NCBI RefSeq assembly: GCF_014898055.3
Contig: NW_023601543.1
Span: forward strand, 59,543,566 to 59,607,565
Length of the DNA: 64,000 nucleotides
Direction: 5' to 3'
Source: Talpa occidentalis
Taxonomy: Eukaryota > Chordata > Mammalia > Eulipotyphla > Talpidae
This document shows, in pieces, positions 19,999 to 32,138 of this stretch (the first letter of the stretch is position 1; each line of letters begins with the position of its first letter). Made by a program: the position numbers and the translations under genes. A model generated the notes under the pieces. The model was not told the DNA's origin, ran no database searches, and was given only the letters and a program-made list of their open reading frames with translations.

Positions 19999-22900
19999 AT
20001 GGCAAATACAGATGTTAACATATCAATATTAACTCTAAATGTAAATGGACTAAACTCTTCAATAAAAAGACACAGAGTGGCAGCCTGGATTAAGAAACAA
20101 AACCCAACCTTTTGCTGTCTCCAGGAAACACATTGAGCTACAAAAGATAAAAATAGGCTCAAAGTTAAAGGATGGAAAACAATCCTACAAGCAAATGGAC
20201 CAAAAAAGAAAGCAGGAACAGCTATACTTATATCAGATAAAACAGATTTCAAACTCAAAAAGATAAAAAGAGACCCCAATGGTCACTACATTATGATCAA
20301 GGGGACAATACTTCAAGAAGAAATAACACTCATTAACATATACTCACCAAACGAAGGAGCACCAAAATATATCAGACAACTGTTGTCCTCTCTGAAAACA
20401 GACATCAGAGAAAACACATACGTAGTGGGAGACTTCAACACACCACTATCAACAATGGATAGATCAACAAGACAAAAAATAAGTAAAGAAACCAAAGCTC
20501 TAAATAAGGACCTAGAGCAATTAGGCTTAACAGACATCTATAGAACACTAAACCCCAAAAAAACGGAGTACACATTTTTCTCAAGCGCACACGGATCATT
20601 CTCCAGGATCGATCACATACTGGGGCACAAGACAAACATCAACAGATACACCAAGATTGAATCATATCAACCATCTTTTCTGACCATGAAGGCATCAAAC
20701 TAGAAATAAACCATAAAAAGAAGGCAAGGAACTTTCCTACCTCATGGAGATTAAAAACCACACTACTGGAAGACCATTGGACTAATGAGGAGATCAAAGA
20801 AGAAATTAAAAAATTTTTTGAATTGAACGACAAGGAGGACACTAATATCCTAAATGTATGGGATGCAGCAAAAGCAGTAATAAGAGGAAAATATATAGCA
20901 ATAGAAGCTCACATCAAGAAACAAAAGAACGCAAAGAAACAACCTCATCTCGAAGCTCAAAGATCTAGAAAAAGAACAACAAAAAAACCCCAAAACCAGT
21001 AGAAGAAAAGAAATAATAAAAACCAAAGCAGAAATAAATGAAATTGAAACTAAAAACAATCCAAAAGATCAATGAAACCAAGAGCTGGTTTTTTGAAAAA
21101 ATCAATAAAATAGACAAACCCTTAGCCAGGCTCACAAAGGAAAAAAGGGAGAAAGCACAAATAAACAGGATCATCAATGAAAGAGGAGAAATCACAACGG
21201 ACACAGCAGAAATCAAAAGAATAATCAGTAACTACTATGAACAGTTATATGGAAACAAGTTTAACAATCTAGAGGAGATGGACAAATTCCTACAACTCTA
21301 CAATCACCCAAAGCTAGATAAAGAAGAAATAGAACACCTAAACAGACCAATTACAATTAGCGAAATTGAAATGGTAATCAAAAACCTCCCCAAAAACAAA
21401 AGCCCAGGACCTGATGGATTTACAAATGAATTCTACCAAACATTCAGAGACGAATTAGTGCCTATCCTTCACAAACTCTTCCAAAAAATTGAGAAGGAAG
21501 GGACAATACCAAACACGTTTTATGAAGCCAACATTACACTAATACCAAAACCGAACAAGGACAAGACAAAAAAGGAAAACTACAGGCCAATCTCCCTAAT
21601 GAACACTGATGCAAAAATCCTCAATAAAATTTTAGCTATCAGAATCCAACAATGTATCCATAAGATAATTCACCACGACCAAGTTGGATTCATTCCAGGG
21701 GCACAAGGATGGTTTAACATCCGAAAATCAATCAACGTTATCCAACACATCAACAAAAAGAAATATAAAAACCATATGATAATATCAATAGATGCTGAGA
21801 AAGCTTTCGACAAAGTGCAACACCCATTCATGATAAAAGCCCTTGAAATTCTGGGGATACAGGAACATACCTCAACATCATAAAGGCCATCTATGACAAG
21901 CCAACAGCCAGTATCATTCTCAATGGTGAAAAGCTGAAAGCAATTCCATTAAGATCTGGAACAAGACAAGGATGTCCACTCTCACCATTGCTTTTCAATA
22001 TAATACTGGAAGTCCTAGCCAGGGCAATAAGACAAGAGAAAGACATCCAAGGAATCCAAATAGGAAAAGAAGAAGTCAAACTATCACTATTTGCAGACGA
22101 TATGATATTATACATAGAGAACCCCAAAACTCCACAGAAAAGCTAATTCAACTCATCAATCAGTTCAGTAAAGTGGCAGGATACAAAATCAACACGCAAA
22201 AGTCAGTAGCCTTCCTATACACAAACAATAAATCTGAAGAAGAAGAAATCAAAAAGACCATCCCTTTTGTTATTGAAACAAAAAAAAATCAAATATTTGG
22301 GAATAAATCTAACAAAAGAGGTAAAGGACCTATACAAAGAAAACTATAAAGCACTGTTAAAAGAAATAGAAGAAGACACAAAGAAATGGAGAGACATCCC
22401 CTGCTCATGGATTGGAAGAATAAACATTATTAAAATGGCCATCCTACCAAAAGCAATATACAGATTCAATGCTATTCCAATCAAAATTTCAATGTCATTC
22501 TTCAAAGAAATAGAACAATTATTGATGAAATTCATATGGAATCACAAAAAACCCCGAATAGCCAAAGCTCTCCTGAAAAAAAGAAGGGAATGGAGGCATC
22601 AGACTCCCAGACTTCAAACTATACTACAAAGCCATAATCATCAAAACTGCATGGTATTGGAACAAGAACAGACATACAGACCAATGGAATCGAATAGAAA
22701 TCCAGAAATAAACCACAGATTTATGGTCAACTAATCTTTGACAAAGGAGCAAAGAATATGCATTGGAGCAAAGAAAGTTTGTTCAATAAATGGTGCTGGG
22801 AAAACTGGGTCGCTACATGCAAAAGAATGAAGCTTGACCACCACCTCACACCATACACAAAAATCAACTCAAAATGGATTAAAGAACTAGACATAAGACC

Positions 22901-23808
22901 TGAAACCATAAAATATATAGAAGGAAATATAGGCGAAACACTACGTGATATGCACATCAAAGACATCTTTACAGACACATCACCAAAGCAGTGATAGTGA
23001 AGGCAAAGATAAACAGCTGGGACTACATCAAATTAAAGAGCTTCTGCATAGCAAAAGAGACAATAACAAAAACAAAGAGAAACCCCACCAACTGGGAGAA
23101 CATTTTTGCACCCAACACTAATGATAAAGGACTGATCACAAAAATCTGCAAAGAGCTGATGAGACTCAACAACAACAAAGAAAATAATCCAGTCAAAAAA
23201 TGGGCAGAAGAGCTTAAAAGAAACATCTCTGAAGAGGAAATATAAATGGCCAACAGGCATATGAAAAAATGTTCAACATCACTTGTCATCAGGGAAATGC
23301 AAATCAAAACTACCATGAGATACCATCTTACACCAGTGAGAATGGCACATAAAAAACTAGCAACAAAAATGTTGGCGAGGGTGTGGAGAAAAAGAACTCT
23401 TCTGCACTGTTGGTGGGAGTGCAAACTGGTCCAACCACTGTGGAAAGCTGTATGGAGATTTCTGGACCTACTAAACATAGAGCTTCCATATGATCCAGCA
23501 ATTCCACTCCTAGGTATTTACCCAAAGGACACAGAAACATCAATTCCAAAGAACACCTGCACCCCTATGTTTATAGCAGCACTGTTTACAATAGCTAAGC
23601 TTTGGAAACAACCAAATGCCCAAAAATAGATGACTGGATCAAGAAGATGTGGTACATATATACCATGGAATATTACTCAGCATTCAAAAAAGATAAACAC
23701 ATGCAATTTGCAGCAACATGGATGGCGCTGGAAGGGATCATGCTCAGCGAAATAAGCCAAAAAGAAAAAGAAAAATACCGGATGGTCTCACTCATAGCAG
23801 GAATCTAG
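19999..23808 (+). pseudogene. ORF2: L1 ORF2 (endonuclease/reverse transcriptase), disrupted
   Basis: ORF2p nicks DNA and reverse-transcribes L1 RNA. The ATG at 19999 opens MANTDVNISILTLNVNGLNS, and QETH follows, but codon 46 is TGA (20134-20136). The endonuclease frame resumes (GDFNTPLS near 20430, SRIDHILGHK near 20610) and shifts before the SDH block (about 20660). Further shifts are seen near 20935, 21053, 21861, 22125, 22285, 22580 and 23612. The reverse transcriptase region keeps [22 protein letters not shown] and the catalytic FADD (22090-22101), and the C-terminus keeps the Cys/His-type segment with [13 protein letters not shown]. The final frame ends RMVSLIAGI with TAG at 23806. Most lesions are single-base changes in A-runs, so part may be assembly error; the TGA is not of that kind. 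Confidence 0.94.
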
Positions 23809-23972
23809 AAAACTTAAATAAGGGACCAGGAAAATGAATAACTATAAGAAAGTGAAAATCAAAATCAACAAAAACTATGAACCAGAGACACTTTTAGGGG
23901 GGCGGGGGTGGGAGGGGAGGGATTGGGGTCAGAATGGGGGGGCTGCAATTGTATGGGGATATAACAATAAAA

Positions 23973-24003
<31 letters not shown>
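23809..24003 (+). terminator. L1 3'UTR, G-rich tract and poly-A signal
   Basis: It contains a polypurine/G-rich run (about 23896-23940), which in mammalian L1s can fold as a G-quadruplex, then 'attgtatggggatataac', AATAAAATTAATTT as poly-A signal, and about 30 A's. The same 3' end recurs in the copies near 2.1, 9.3, 32.8-33.5 and 46.5 kb, marking one young subfamily. Confidence 0.85.
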
Positions 24004-24007
<4 letters not shown>

Positions 24008-24017
24008 CAGCCACTGA
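24004..24017. repeat. Right target-site duplication of the full-length L1
   Basis: AAGACAGCCACTGA directly follows the poly-A and is identical to 17533-17546. Confidence 0.95.
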
Positions 24018-24079
24018 ACCAGGAAGAGAAGATATTCTAAAATAATAAGTGATGAAAGAATTATCATTTTATTTTATTT

Positions 24080-24440
24080 TATTGTGGTAAGAACACTTAA
24101 CATTAGACCTATTGTTTCAACAATTATTTAAGTACACAATACATTATTTTTGACACAGATGCAATGTTGTACAGCAAACGTCAAGAACTTATTCATCTTG
24201 CTTAAGTAAAACTCTATGCACACTGATTAGCAACTCCCCATGTCTCTTTCCCACAATCCCTGGCAATCACCATTTCGTTCTTTGATTCTATGAATTTAAC
24301 TATTATAATTTACTCATATAAGTGGAATCTTCTAGTATTTGTCATTCTGTGACTGACTTATTTCACTTAGCATAATGTACCTAAGGCTTATCCGTGTTAT
24401 CACATATTGCCAAATGTTCTTCTTTTTTAAAACTGAATAG
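24080..24440 (-). mobile_element. Ancient L1 3'-region fragment, minus strand
   Basis: Plus-strand phrases 'attgtggtaagaacacttaa', 'tccctggcaatcaccatttc' and 'atataagtggaatcttctag', then 'ttatttcacttagcataatg', are the reverse of a common old mammalian L1 (L1M-type) 3' region. It is strongly diverged. Confidence 0.65.
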
Positions 24441-27400
24441 TGCCTGCCCACTGATCCAGCCAACCCACACAGTCCTGCAACCACGTCACATGACAGAATG
24501 TGGTCCAGGGAAGTCCCCAGCTACTTCACCGACCCCCTGGGTAATGCCCAGAATAATGGGAGAGAAAGACCTATGCCCAATAGAAGCCCCAAGTACAACA
24601 GAACAAACCCAAGAGCAAATAATGAACAGAAATAAAAATACAAGTGTCAAGTAAGTCCTCAGGCAAACAATACACCACAGAAAGAAAAACAATCTTCAGA
24701 ACATAACAACACAGACATGGAAGAGTTTTTTTTTTTTTTCCTGTCAGATAAAGAATTCAAAATTGACACGATCAAGAAAATCAAATAATTAGAGCAATAA
24801 ATAAAATTCCATTAAAAGAGATCAGAGATACATGAGAAAACTCAAAAAAGAATGCTATGAGAAAATATCAATGAATAGAAGATTGAGGTTGCTTCTTTAA
24901 ACAAGAAAACAATGGAATTTCAGGATGTAAAAAGCTCAGTGGAGATGTAAAAAATGCTGGAGAAAGCTATGGAAATAGAATACAGCAAATGGAAGAATGA
25001 AGCAATGATCTCAAAGATGCACATGTGAAAAGAACAGAAAGAAATGAAGAAAGGAATGGAGGGAAGAAGGTGGGAGGGAAAGAAGGAAAAAGAATGAAGC
25101 AACACTTTGAGAATTATCTGACACCACGAGGAAAAGAAATATAGGATTCCAAGAAAGAGAAGAGAGAAGAGAACTGAAAAACTGTTTAAGAAAATAATTA
25201 AAGAAAATTCCCCAAACTTAAAGAAAGAATTGAACATGCACATATAGGAAGCTACAAGAACACTGAACCTAAATGAAAGGAAATATACAGCAAGACACAG
25301 AGTAGTTAAGCTTCCAAGAGTCCAAGACAAAGGAAAAATAGTGAAACTGATGAGGGGGAGAAACAGATAACCTTTAAAAGAACACCAATTAAGCTAACAT
25401 CAGACTTCTCTGAAGAAACACTATGGGCAAAAAGAGAATGGATGACATATTGAAAATACACAAAGACAAAATATGCCAGACAAAAATACTTTATCCTGCA
25501 AAGCTCTCCTTCTTGTATGAGGGACAAATAAGGTCCTTTCTTAGACAAACAAAATCTTGGGTAATTTGCAACCACTAACCATCCTGTTCCAAGAAATATT
25601 AAAAGGAGCTTTGTAATTTAAAGCAAATGAACGCCAGAATTGAACAAGGAATTAAATAGAAAACCTGAACAAACCAATCATAGGCAAGGAAATTGAAACA
25701 GTAATAAAAACTGTCCCAAAAGACCTGATAATTTCATACATGAGTTGTGCCATAAAGTCAGAGATGAACTAGTGCCTATCCTTCTCTGACTCTTTCAAAA
25801 ACTGAGAAGGAATACTTCCAAACACATTTTATGAGGCCAACATCACACTAACACCAAAACTAAACAAAGACAACACACAAAAAGAAAACTACAGGCCAGT
25901 CTCCTTAATGAACACAGATGCTAAAATCCTCATAAAATCTTAGCAAACTGAATCCAACAATGCATTAAAAGGATTATACACCATGACCAAGTGGGACCAA
26001 TTCCAGGGACACAAGGATGGTTCAACATCCAAAAATCAATTAGTGTCATTCACCACATCAACAAAAAGAAAGATAAAAACCATATGATCATATCAATAGA
26101 TGCCAAGAAAGCATTTGATAAGATTCAACATGTATTATGGTGAAAACCCTTGAAACACTAGGGATAAATGGAACATGTGTTAAAAAAATAAAAGCCAAGT
26201 ATGACAAATGTACAGCTAGTATCATTTTCAATGGTAAAATACTGTAAGCCTTTCCACTAAGATAGAGGACAAGACAAGGATGTCCACTCTCACCATTACT
26301 ATTCAACATAGTGTTGGAAGTCCTACCTAGAACATTTAGGTAAGAGAAAGCTATAAAAGGAATCCAAATTGGGAAAGAAGTAAAGCTATCACTATTTGCA
26401 GATGACATAATATAATAGAGAGAACCCCCCAAAAAAATCCATGGAAAAATTAACAAACAATAAACCAGTACAGTAAAGTGGCAGGTTACAAAATAAACAC
26501 ACAAAAATCGGTTGTCTTCCTATATGCAAATAATTAACCTAAAGAGGAAGACATTAAGAAAACCATTCCATTTACAATCATACCAAAAAAAATAAATAAA
26601 TACCTAGGAATAAACCTAACAAAGTTGGTAAAGGATCTACACAAGGAAAATTATAAAACATTGTTGAAAGAAATAAAAGACACAAAGATATCCCCTCCTG
26701 CTGATGGATGGGAAGGATCAACATTATCAAAATGATAATCCTACCCATAGCAATTTACAGATTCAATGCAATTCCAATAAAAATCTCAATGCATTCTTCA
26801 GAGAAATGGAAAAAATATAGCCAAAGCTACCTTCACTAAAGAGGGCGGTATATAGGGGTGCTACATATCCAGACCTCAAACTCTACTACAAAACCATAAA
26901 AATTAAAACAGAATGGTATTTAAACAAAACCAGACACAGACCAATGGAACAGAATTGAAAGTCCAGAAATAAAAACCACACAAAGATGGACAACTAATCT
27001 ATGACAAAAGAGCAAAGAATTTACACTGAAACAGGGAAAGTTTCTTCAATAAATGGCGGTGGTAAAATTGGAATGCCATATGCAAAAGAATGACACTAGA
27101 CTACTGTCTCACCCCATACACAAAAATCAACTCAAAATGGATAAAAGACTTGGATGTAAGACCTGAAATTATAAAATACATAGAAATAAATATAGGCAAA
27201 ACACTACATGACATAAACCTCAGAAACATCTTTGAGGACTTATCTCCAGCAAGGAAAACAAAGGAGAATATAAATAGCTGTGACTACATCAAACTGAAAA
27301 GCAAAAGAGACAGTAACCAAAACAAAGAGACACCCTACTGAATGGGAGAAAATAGTTGCACACTGTGCATCTAATAAGGGACAAATATCAAAAATCTATA

Positions 27401-28116
27401 AGAGTTCACACAACTCAACAAAAAAAACAAATCAAACAACCCAATAAAAAATGGGCACAAGAGCTAAATGGACACTTTTCCAAAGAAGAAATTAAAATGG
27501 CCAACAGGCATATAAAAAATGTTCATCATCACTTATTATCAGAGAAATGAAAATCACAACCACAATGAGATACCAGCTGTGAGAATGGCCCTGTCAATTA
27601 ACCGGGAACAACAAGTGCTGGTAAGGGAGAAAAAGGAAACTGCTTACACTGCAGGTGGAAATGTAGACTAGTCCAGCCACTATGAAAAGGTGTGTGGAGT
27701 TTCCTCAAAACACTAAAAATGGATCTGCCATATAGCTCAGCTATTTCACTCTTATGGATCTAACCAAATAACAAAAAAGCACTCATTCAAAAGGAAACCC
27801 ACACTCCTGCAGCAGAATTTACAATAGCCAAGATATTGGAATGACCTAAATGCCCCAAAACAGATGAATTGATCAAGAAGATGTGGTGTATATACACAAT
27901 ATAACACCACTTAGTGATGGAAAAGGTTAAACAGCATGCTATTTGTGGTAACATGGATGGAGTGGAAGGATTATGCTAAGAAATACATCAGAAGTAGAAA
28001 GATAAATGTGGGATGGTTTCACTTAGTGAAGGGTCTGAAAAAGACAAACCTTGAACATTGACCACAAATCTGGGGCATCCAGGAAGGGAAAAGTGAAGAC
28101 AGGAACTACGGTGATG
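24441..28116 (+). mobile_element. Older L1, near full span but internally deleted, ends in gap
   Basis: 5'UTR-like sequence leads to a decayed ORF1: the block around 24715-24790 corresponds to 'EEFLSLPEREFKI', and the C-terminal block near 25390-25560 to 'LTSDFSEETLWAKREW' and 'YPAKLSFLYE'. The endonuclease part of ORF2 is missing, since ORF1 is followed within about 100 bases by the reverse transcriptase region (from about 25650). The catalytic FADD remains at 26395-26406. ORF2 C-terminal blocks run to about 28010, and an older-type 3'UTR ('ggaactacggtgatg') is cut by the Ns. All frames are broken. Confidence 0.85.
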
Positions 28117-28216
28117 NNNNNNNNNNNNNNNNNNNNNNNNNNNNNNNNNNNNNNNNNNNNNNNNNNNNNNNNNNNNNNNNNNNNNNNNNNNNNNNNNNNN
28201 NNNNNNNNNNNNNNNN
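28117..28216. other. Assembly gap (100 N)
   Basis: Exactly 100 Ns, placed inside the 3'UTR of the older L1; the sequence to its right is not L1. Confidence 0.99.
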
Positions 28217-29580
28217 GACTAATGCACCCTATTTGTTAGATGAGAAATAAATGCTCCCAAGTTCACCCAGATGGAAAACAGCAGCACCAATATGCAAATT
28301 TAGTTTATCTGACTCCACAACAATGAAAGAGTTGTGCTGAGGTCATCAAATAACAAGCCCACCATATTTCATACTTGGACATTCCTTCCCACTGTGGAGA
28401 AGTTGGGTAACTTCTCCAGCATCTTCCAATACAGTGAATAATCCAAGAATTGCTTCATAGTAGAACATGCTAGGGGGGCACACTAGGTCACACCAGTGAA
28501 GCTATCTAACTCAAAGTTTCTCCCAATCCCACAAGAAGAGATGAACTTCAAGTCAACTTACATTCCAGTGCTTTGAAGAAGAAACCAGGGCCTCCTATCA
28601 TCAATACCTACTGGAATTAGCAGCCATACCATTGTTTCTCTCTTTTTTTATGCTCCCCAGACTATGGGTGAGGTTGAGACATTTTCCCTATTTCTGTGAT
28701 TTCAGGGTCACATATATGATGAAGCTGAACAGCATAATCTATGGTGACATTATTCTTTTGGATTAAAGTGTGAGGTCAAATTTGAGCAGAGATACACAAG
28801 CTAAGAAAACTAGAAGATTTTGTACCCTTATACCTTCCAATGCCAGCTCCTAGGGAGTTACCCTGTTTGAAATGAAAACATATGAACAAGCCCCTTGGAA
28901 GGAACACTGTCCCGCCCTGATACTCTTAACTTCTTATAGTTCAACAATAAACTAATATTAAATAATAATGACAGACGTGAGCAAGTTGCTCTTGGACTGT
29001 CACTTTTTCTCATTGATTTTAGGAGAGCCCCAGAGGCCTTAAGCACAGTTGCTGAGAAATTCAAATTTTAACTAGGAATGGTGAGTTAAATTTGGCAGAT
29101 GAGAAAGCTGGAACATTAATCTCTTTCGCAAAACTAGACTCCAGCTTTTGGTTTCATGCAAGGGTGCTGGCTGCTGTTTTGGGATTTACACTACAGCTTG
29201 GCTCTGCATCCAGCTCATGCCTTGGGTACTCAGCTGGCAGGATGCCCAGGACTCACATATAAGGACAAATGTCTACATTCCTTTTAAAAATGAAAGTCAC
29301 AAAAACCACTTCAGTTTGAGCCTTTCATATATAAAAGTAACACAACTGTATGCAACCTAAAGATTGAAATGTCCCCACCCAGACCAAGACCTGGGGAGAT
29401 AAACACTGTGTCCAGAGAAAGCTCGACAGCTCTGGGGAATGAAGTTCAAACAAATTTCAGCTGTCCCCAATTCTGCCTCGGAGTCAAACAGAAGCAATTT
29501 TAGTTTAAATGGAAAACCAACAGAGAGTGGAAATTTCAACAGGAGGAATAATAACCCAGCAAACTGGATATAGAGGAACA
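28217..29580. other. Non-coding DNA, possible MIR fossil at left edge
   Basis: 28225-28320 has the order 'ttgttagatgagaaataaat', 'cccaagttcacccagatgg' and 'tatctgactccac', resembling a plus-strand MIR (weak). No gene is seen in the rest; frames such as 28858-29064 (-) and 29148-29360 (+) have no recognisable content. Confidence 0.4.
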
Positions 29581-29581
29581 T

Positions 29582-30345
29582 ATCTCAACATAATCCAGAG
29601 TTAATTTCATACTCATTGGTGAAATATTGAAAGCTGTTTATCTAAGATCAGGAACAAGACAAGGATTCCTCTCTCACCACTCTTATTCATCATGGTACTA
29701 GGAGTCTTGGCAAGAGTAATTAGACAAGACAAAGAAATAAAACGCATCCATATTGAAAAACAAGAAGTAAAATTGTCATTATTTGCAGATGATATGATCT
29801 TATATATAGAAAATCCTAAAGCCAACAAAGAAAAATCTGGAAGTAGTCAACAAATTTAGTAAGGCTACAGAATACAAAATCAACATACAGGGATTCCCCA
29901 GTGGCGCAGCCAGTTGAGCGCAGCGCTCTGAAACTGTCCACAGCCTCTGCAGTGCCGGTTCGATTCCCAGCTGGCCAGGGAGATTCCCAAATTGCGCAGC
30001 AGACCTCTCCTATTGCACCCGCTGCTCCCCTCAGCAGTGTACTTCAGTCCATCTGCCTGTTCTGCTCCCTACTTTGTCTCTGGTGAATTCTCTTACTTTC
30101 CCCCGCCTCTGGCCTGTACCCCAGTGCTTATATAAATAAATAAATCTTAAAAAAAATAAAATCAACATACAGAAATCATTTGAATTTCTATACGTTTACA
30201 ACAAAATATTTGAAAAAGGATAAATAAGACAATCTTGTTTATAATAGCATCAAACCAATAAGGTGCTTAGGAATATATTTAACCAAGGAAATCGAATATT
30301 ACACATGATTGGACTTTGATGAAAGATATCACACATTCATAAATC
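29582..30345 (+). mobile_element. Old L1 ORF2 reverse transcriptase fragment, split by a SINE
   Basis: Plus-strand ORF2 with 'RSGTRQG'-like sequence, then the catalytic [12 protein letters not shown] (FADD at 29782-29793) and the '[20 protein letters not shown]' block. The last block is interrupted by the SINE at 29890 and resumes after it at about 30158. Diverged and frameshifted. Confidence 0.82.
29876..30172 (+). mobile_element. T+ SINE inserted in L1 ORF2
   Basis: The body starts GGGATTCCCCAGTGGCGCAG at 29890, has a B box (GGTTCGATTCC) near 29957, and ends TATAAATAAATAAATCTT plus A's. Direct repeat AAAATCAACATACAG occurs at 29876-29890 and 30158-30172 and restores the L1 reading when collapsed, which confirms the insertion site. 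Confidence 0.93.
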
Positions 30346-31645
30346 AGAAGAATCCACTGAAAATTCACTGTAAGTGAAGGTTCCAAGAATGCAAAGTCCA
30401 TGTCCTCTGCACCTTTATGTGCCCCATGCTGAGCACAGAATAGATATTCAATTAATATTTGTTGGATAGGTAAATGAATGAATGAGTTTCACAGGTAAGA
30501 GGAATTTAGAAAGCAGTATCTTTGACCCATGAAGTCAGAGACAAGTATGACATATTTTGGAAAGATTTGCATTCCTCAACTAATTTAAACACCAACTCTA
30601 TGAGTTAAATACAAGGTTAAATCTTTAGTTATGCATGTTCCCACCTAAAATGATTGATGAATCATTTTCTCTCTCACTCTCTTTCACTCAATCTTCCTTT
30701 CCCAGGGGGCCAAAATTTGCAGTTGTTGTTTAGTCATGCAGCATAATGATTATTCATGTGTTAGTTTGCTTAGAAAAAAGCTGGTGTTGAAGAAGTAAGA
30801 GAGAAAATGAGAATCAATAGCCCATAATTTCTTAAAAGAAGATAATTCTCAGCCTTTATATTCTAGAATGGCAATAGCAGCAATGGCATTTTAATACAAT
30901 GGGATTACCTGTTCCAGTTCCATACCAGCATCTCTTTTCAGAAATATATAAGCTACCCAAAAAAGGGGTTACCCATCTTTCTCTCCCACTGATATATATT
31001 CAGCTCCTTATTATACAACAGAGATATGCAAACTGAAAAAGGTAAATTCAACTCCTACTCTAGAAGAATTTTTCAGTTTAACACAAGCCAGAAAAGATTT
31101 ATTTTAAGCCAAGGCCAAATTTCTATTCAATCTTTCTAGAACAACAATGGTAAAGCTCTAATTTGGAGTCAAACCTCATCCAATGTTAATATGGAAATAA
31201 ATATTCTTGGCTTCTGCCTCTGTTTGCTTTTTGTCTTTTCATTCATGATTAATAATATAGATTCATAAGTGCTTTTAATAACATGTTCATTTATCTGAAG
31301 TTATAAGATCCCTGAGGTAATTTTTCTTTGTTTAAAAAACAGACTTTGAAAGATTTTAAATGATTGAATGAAACCAATGTATACCTCTAAAGACTCTGGA
31401 AATCCCAAGATTTGATGGTTTCTCAGGAGGTCGAAAACATTTCCATTACTAAAATTGTGACAAGGCAAAGAATAACCCACCTCACTCTTCTAATGCTTGT
31501 TTTTTGCAGTAGAATCTATGTAGCCAAATTACTTTAGGCCATCTAAGCCTATAAAGGTAGCCAATTTGACTTGTCTTAGAAAAGAACCAATTATAACCTA
31601 CCAGTTTCAGGTAACCCATTTTAGTAATCTCAGTCAACTTTTTTT
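30346..31645. other. Non-coding DNA with an L2/MIR-type tail
   Basis: 30395-30490 ends 'atattcaattaatatttgtt' plus an AATGAATG run, the typical 3' end of L2-like mammalian repeats. Nothing else is supported in this interval. Confidence 0.45.
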
Positions 31646-31649
31646 CTAG

Positions 31650-31765
31650 GCTAGTAGTTTCCATTTTTATCTGCACATTGGAACCACTCAGAGAGCTCTG
31701 GTAAGTGTCGCCCACCCAGCAAATCAAAATCTCAGACAAAGGAATCAAGGCATCAGTATTATTAA
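31650..31765 (-). mobile_element. MER5A-like hAT MITE fossil, minus strand
   Basis: 'ctgcacattggaaccactca', 'gagagctctggtaag', 'cacccagcaaatcaaaatct' and 'gcatcagtatt' follow the MER5A consensus in reverse as I remember it. Old and immobile. Confidence 0.6.
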
Positions 31766-31890
31766 GGTTTGTTTGTTTGTTTTGTGTGTGTGTGGCACAG
31801 CAATGTATAGTCAAAGGTAAGAGCTACCGCTCCAAGCCAACATCTCCCAAATTGTTCTTCATGAACCACCAGATAAAAAAGTCCCCTAGA

Positions 31891-32138
31891 GGGCCTCCCT
31901 GGAGGCGCAGGCGGTTGAGCACTGCACTGCAGCGTGGGTTCAATCCCAGCCGGCCAGGCGAGGGTCCCACATGGGGAAGTAGACCTCTCCTGCTGCGCCA
32001 GCTGCTCACCTCAGCAGTGTATTTCATCAGTCTGCCTGTTCTGTTCCCCGCTCTGTCTCCGGTGAATCCGCTCACCCTCCTGTGCATCTGGCCTATACCC
32101 CGGTTCTTGTATAAAAATAAATAAATCTTTAAAAAAAA
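31891..32138 (+). mobile_element. T+ SINE, tail later hit by an L1
   Basis: It starts GGGCCTCCCTGGAGGCGCAG at 31891 and ends ATAAATAAATCTTT plus A's at about 32138. The left flank 'aaaagtcccctagag' resembles the sequence right of the later L1 insertion ('aaaattccctggaaag', 33585-33600), so a diverged target duplication is likely. The L1 array starting at 32149 entered right at the SINE's A tail. Confidence 0.85.

Larger units (their letters stand above)
17547..24003 (+). mobile_element. Full-length LINE-1 (about 6.46 kb)
   Basis: A complete L1 layout is present: GC-rich 5'UTR (17547-18856), ORF1 (18857-19810), a spacer of about 190 nt, ORF2 (19999-23808), a G-rich 3'UTR and a poly-A tract ending at 24003. 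Identical 14-bp target duplications bracket it, showing it inserted as a full unit by target-primed reverse transcription. The duplications and intact ORF1 imply a fairly recent event. ORF2 carries an early stop and many frameshifts, so this copy as read cannot make a working reverse transcriptase. Several shifts fall in A-runs and may be sequence errors. Confidence 0.96.

Noticed and set aside
31705..32124. 139-codon frame ending in a SINE
   Set aside because: Most of it is SINE sequence in one frame joined to unrelated flank; the same peptides appear at every SINE copy.
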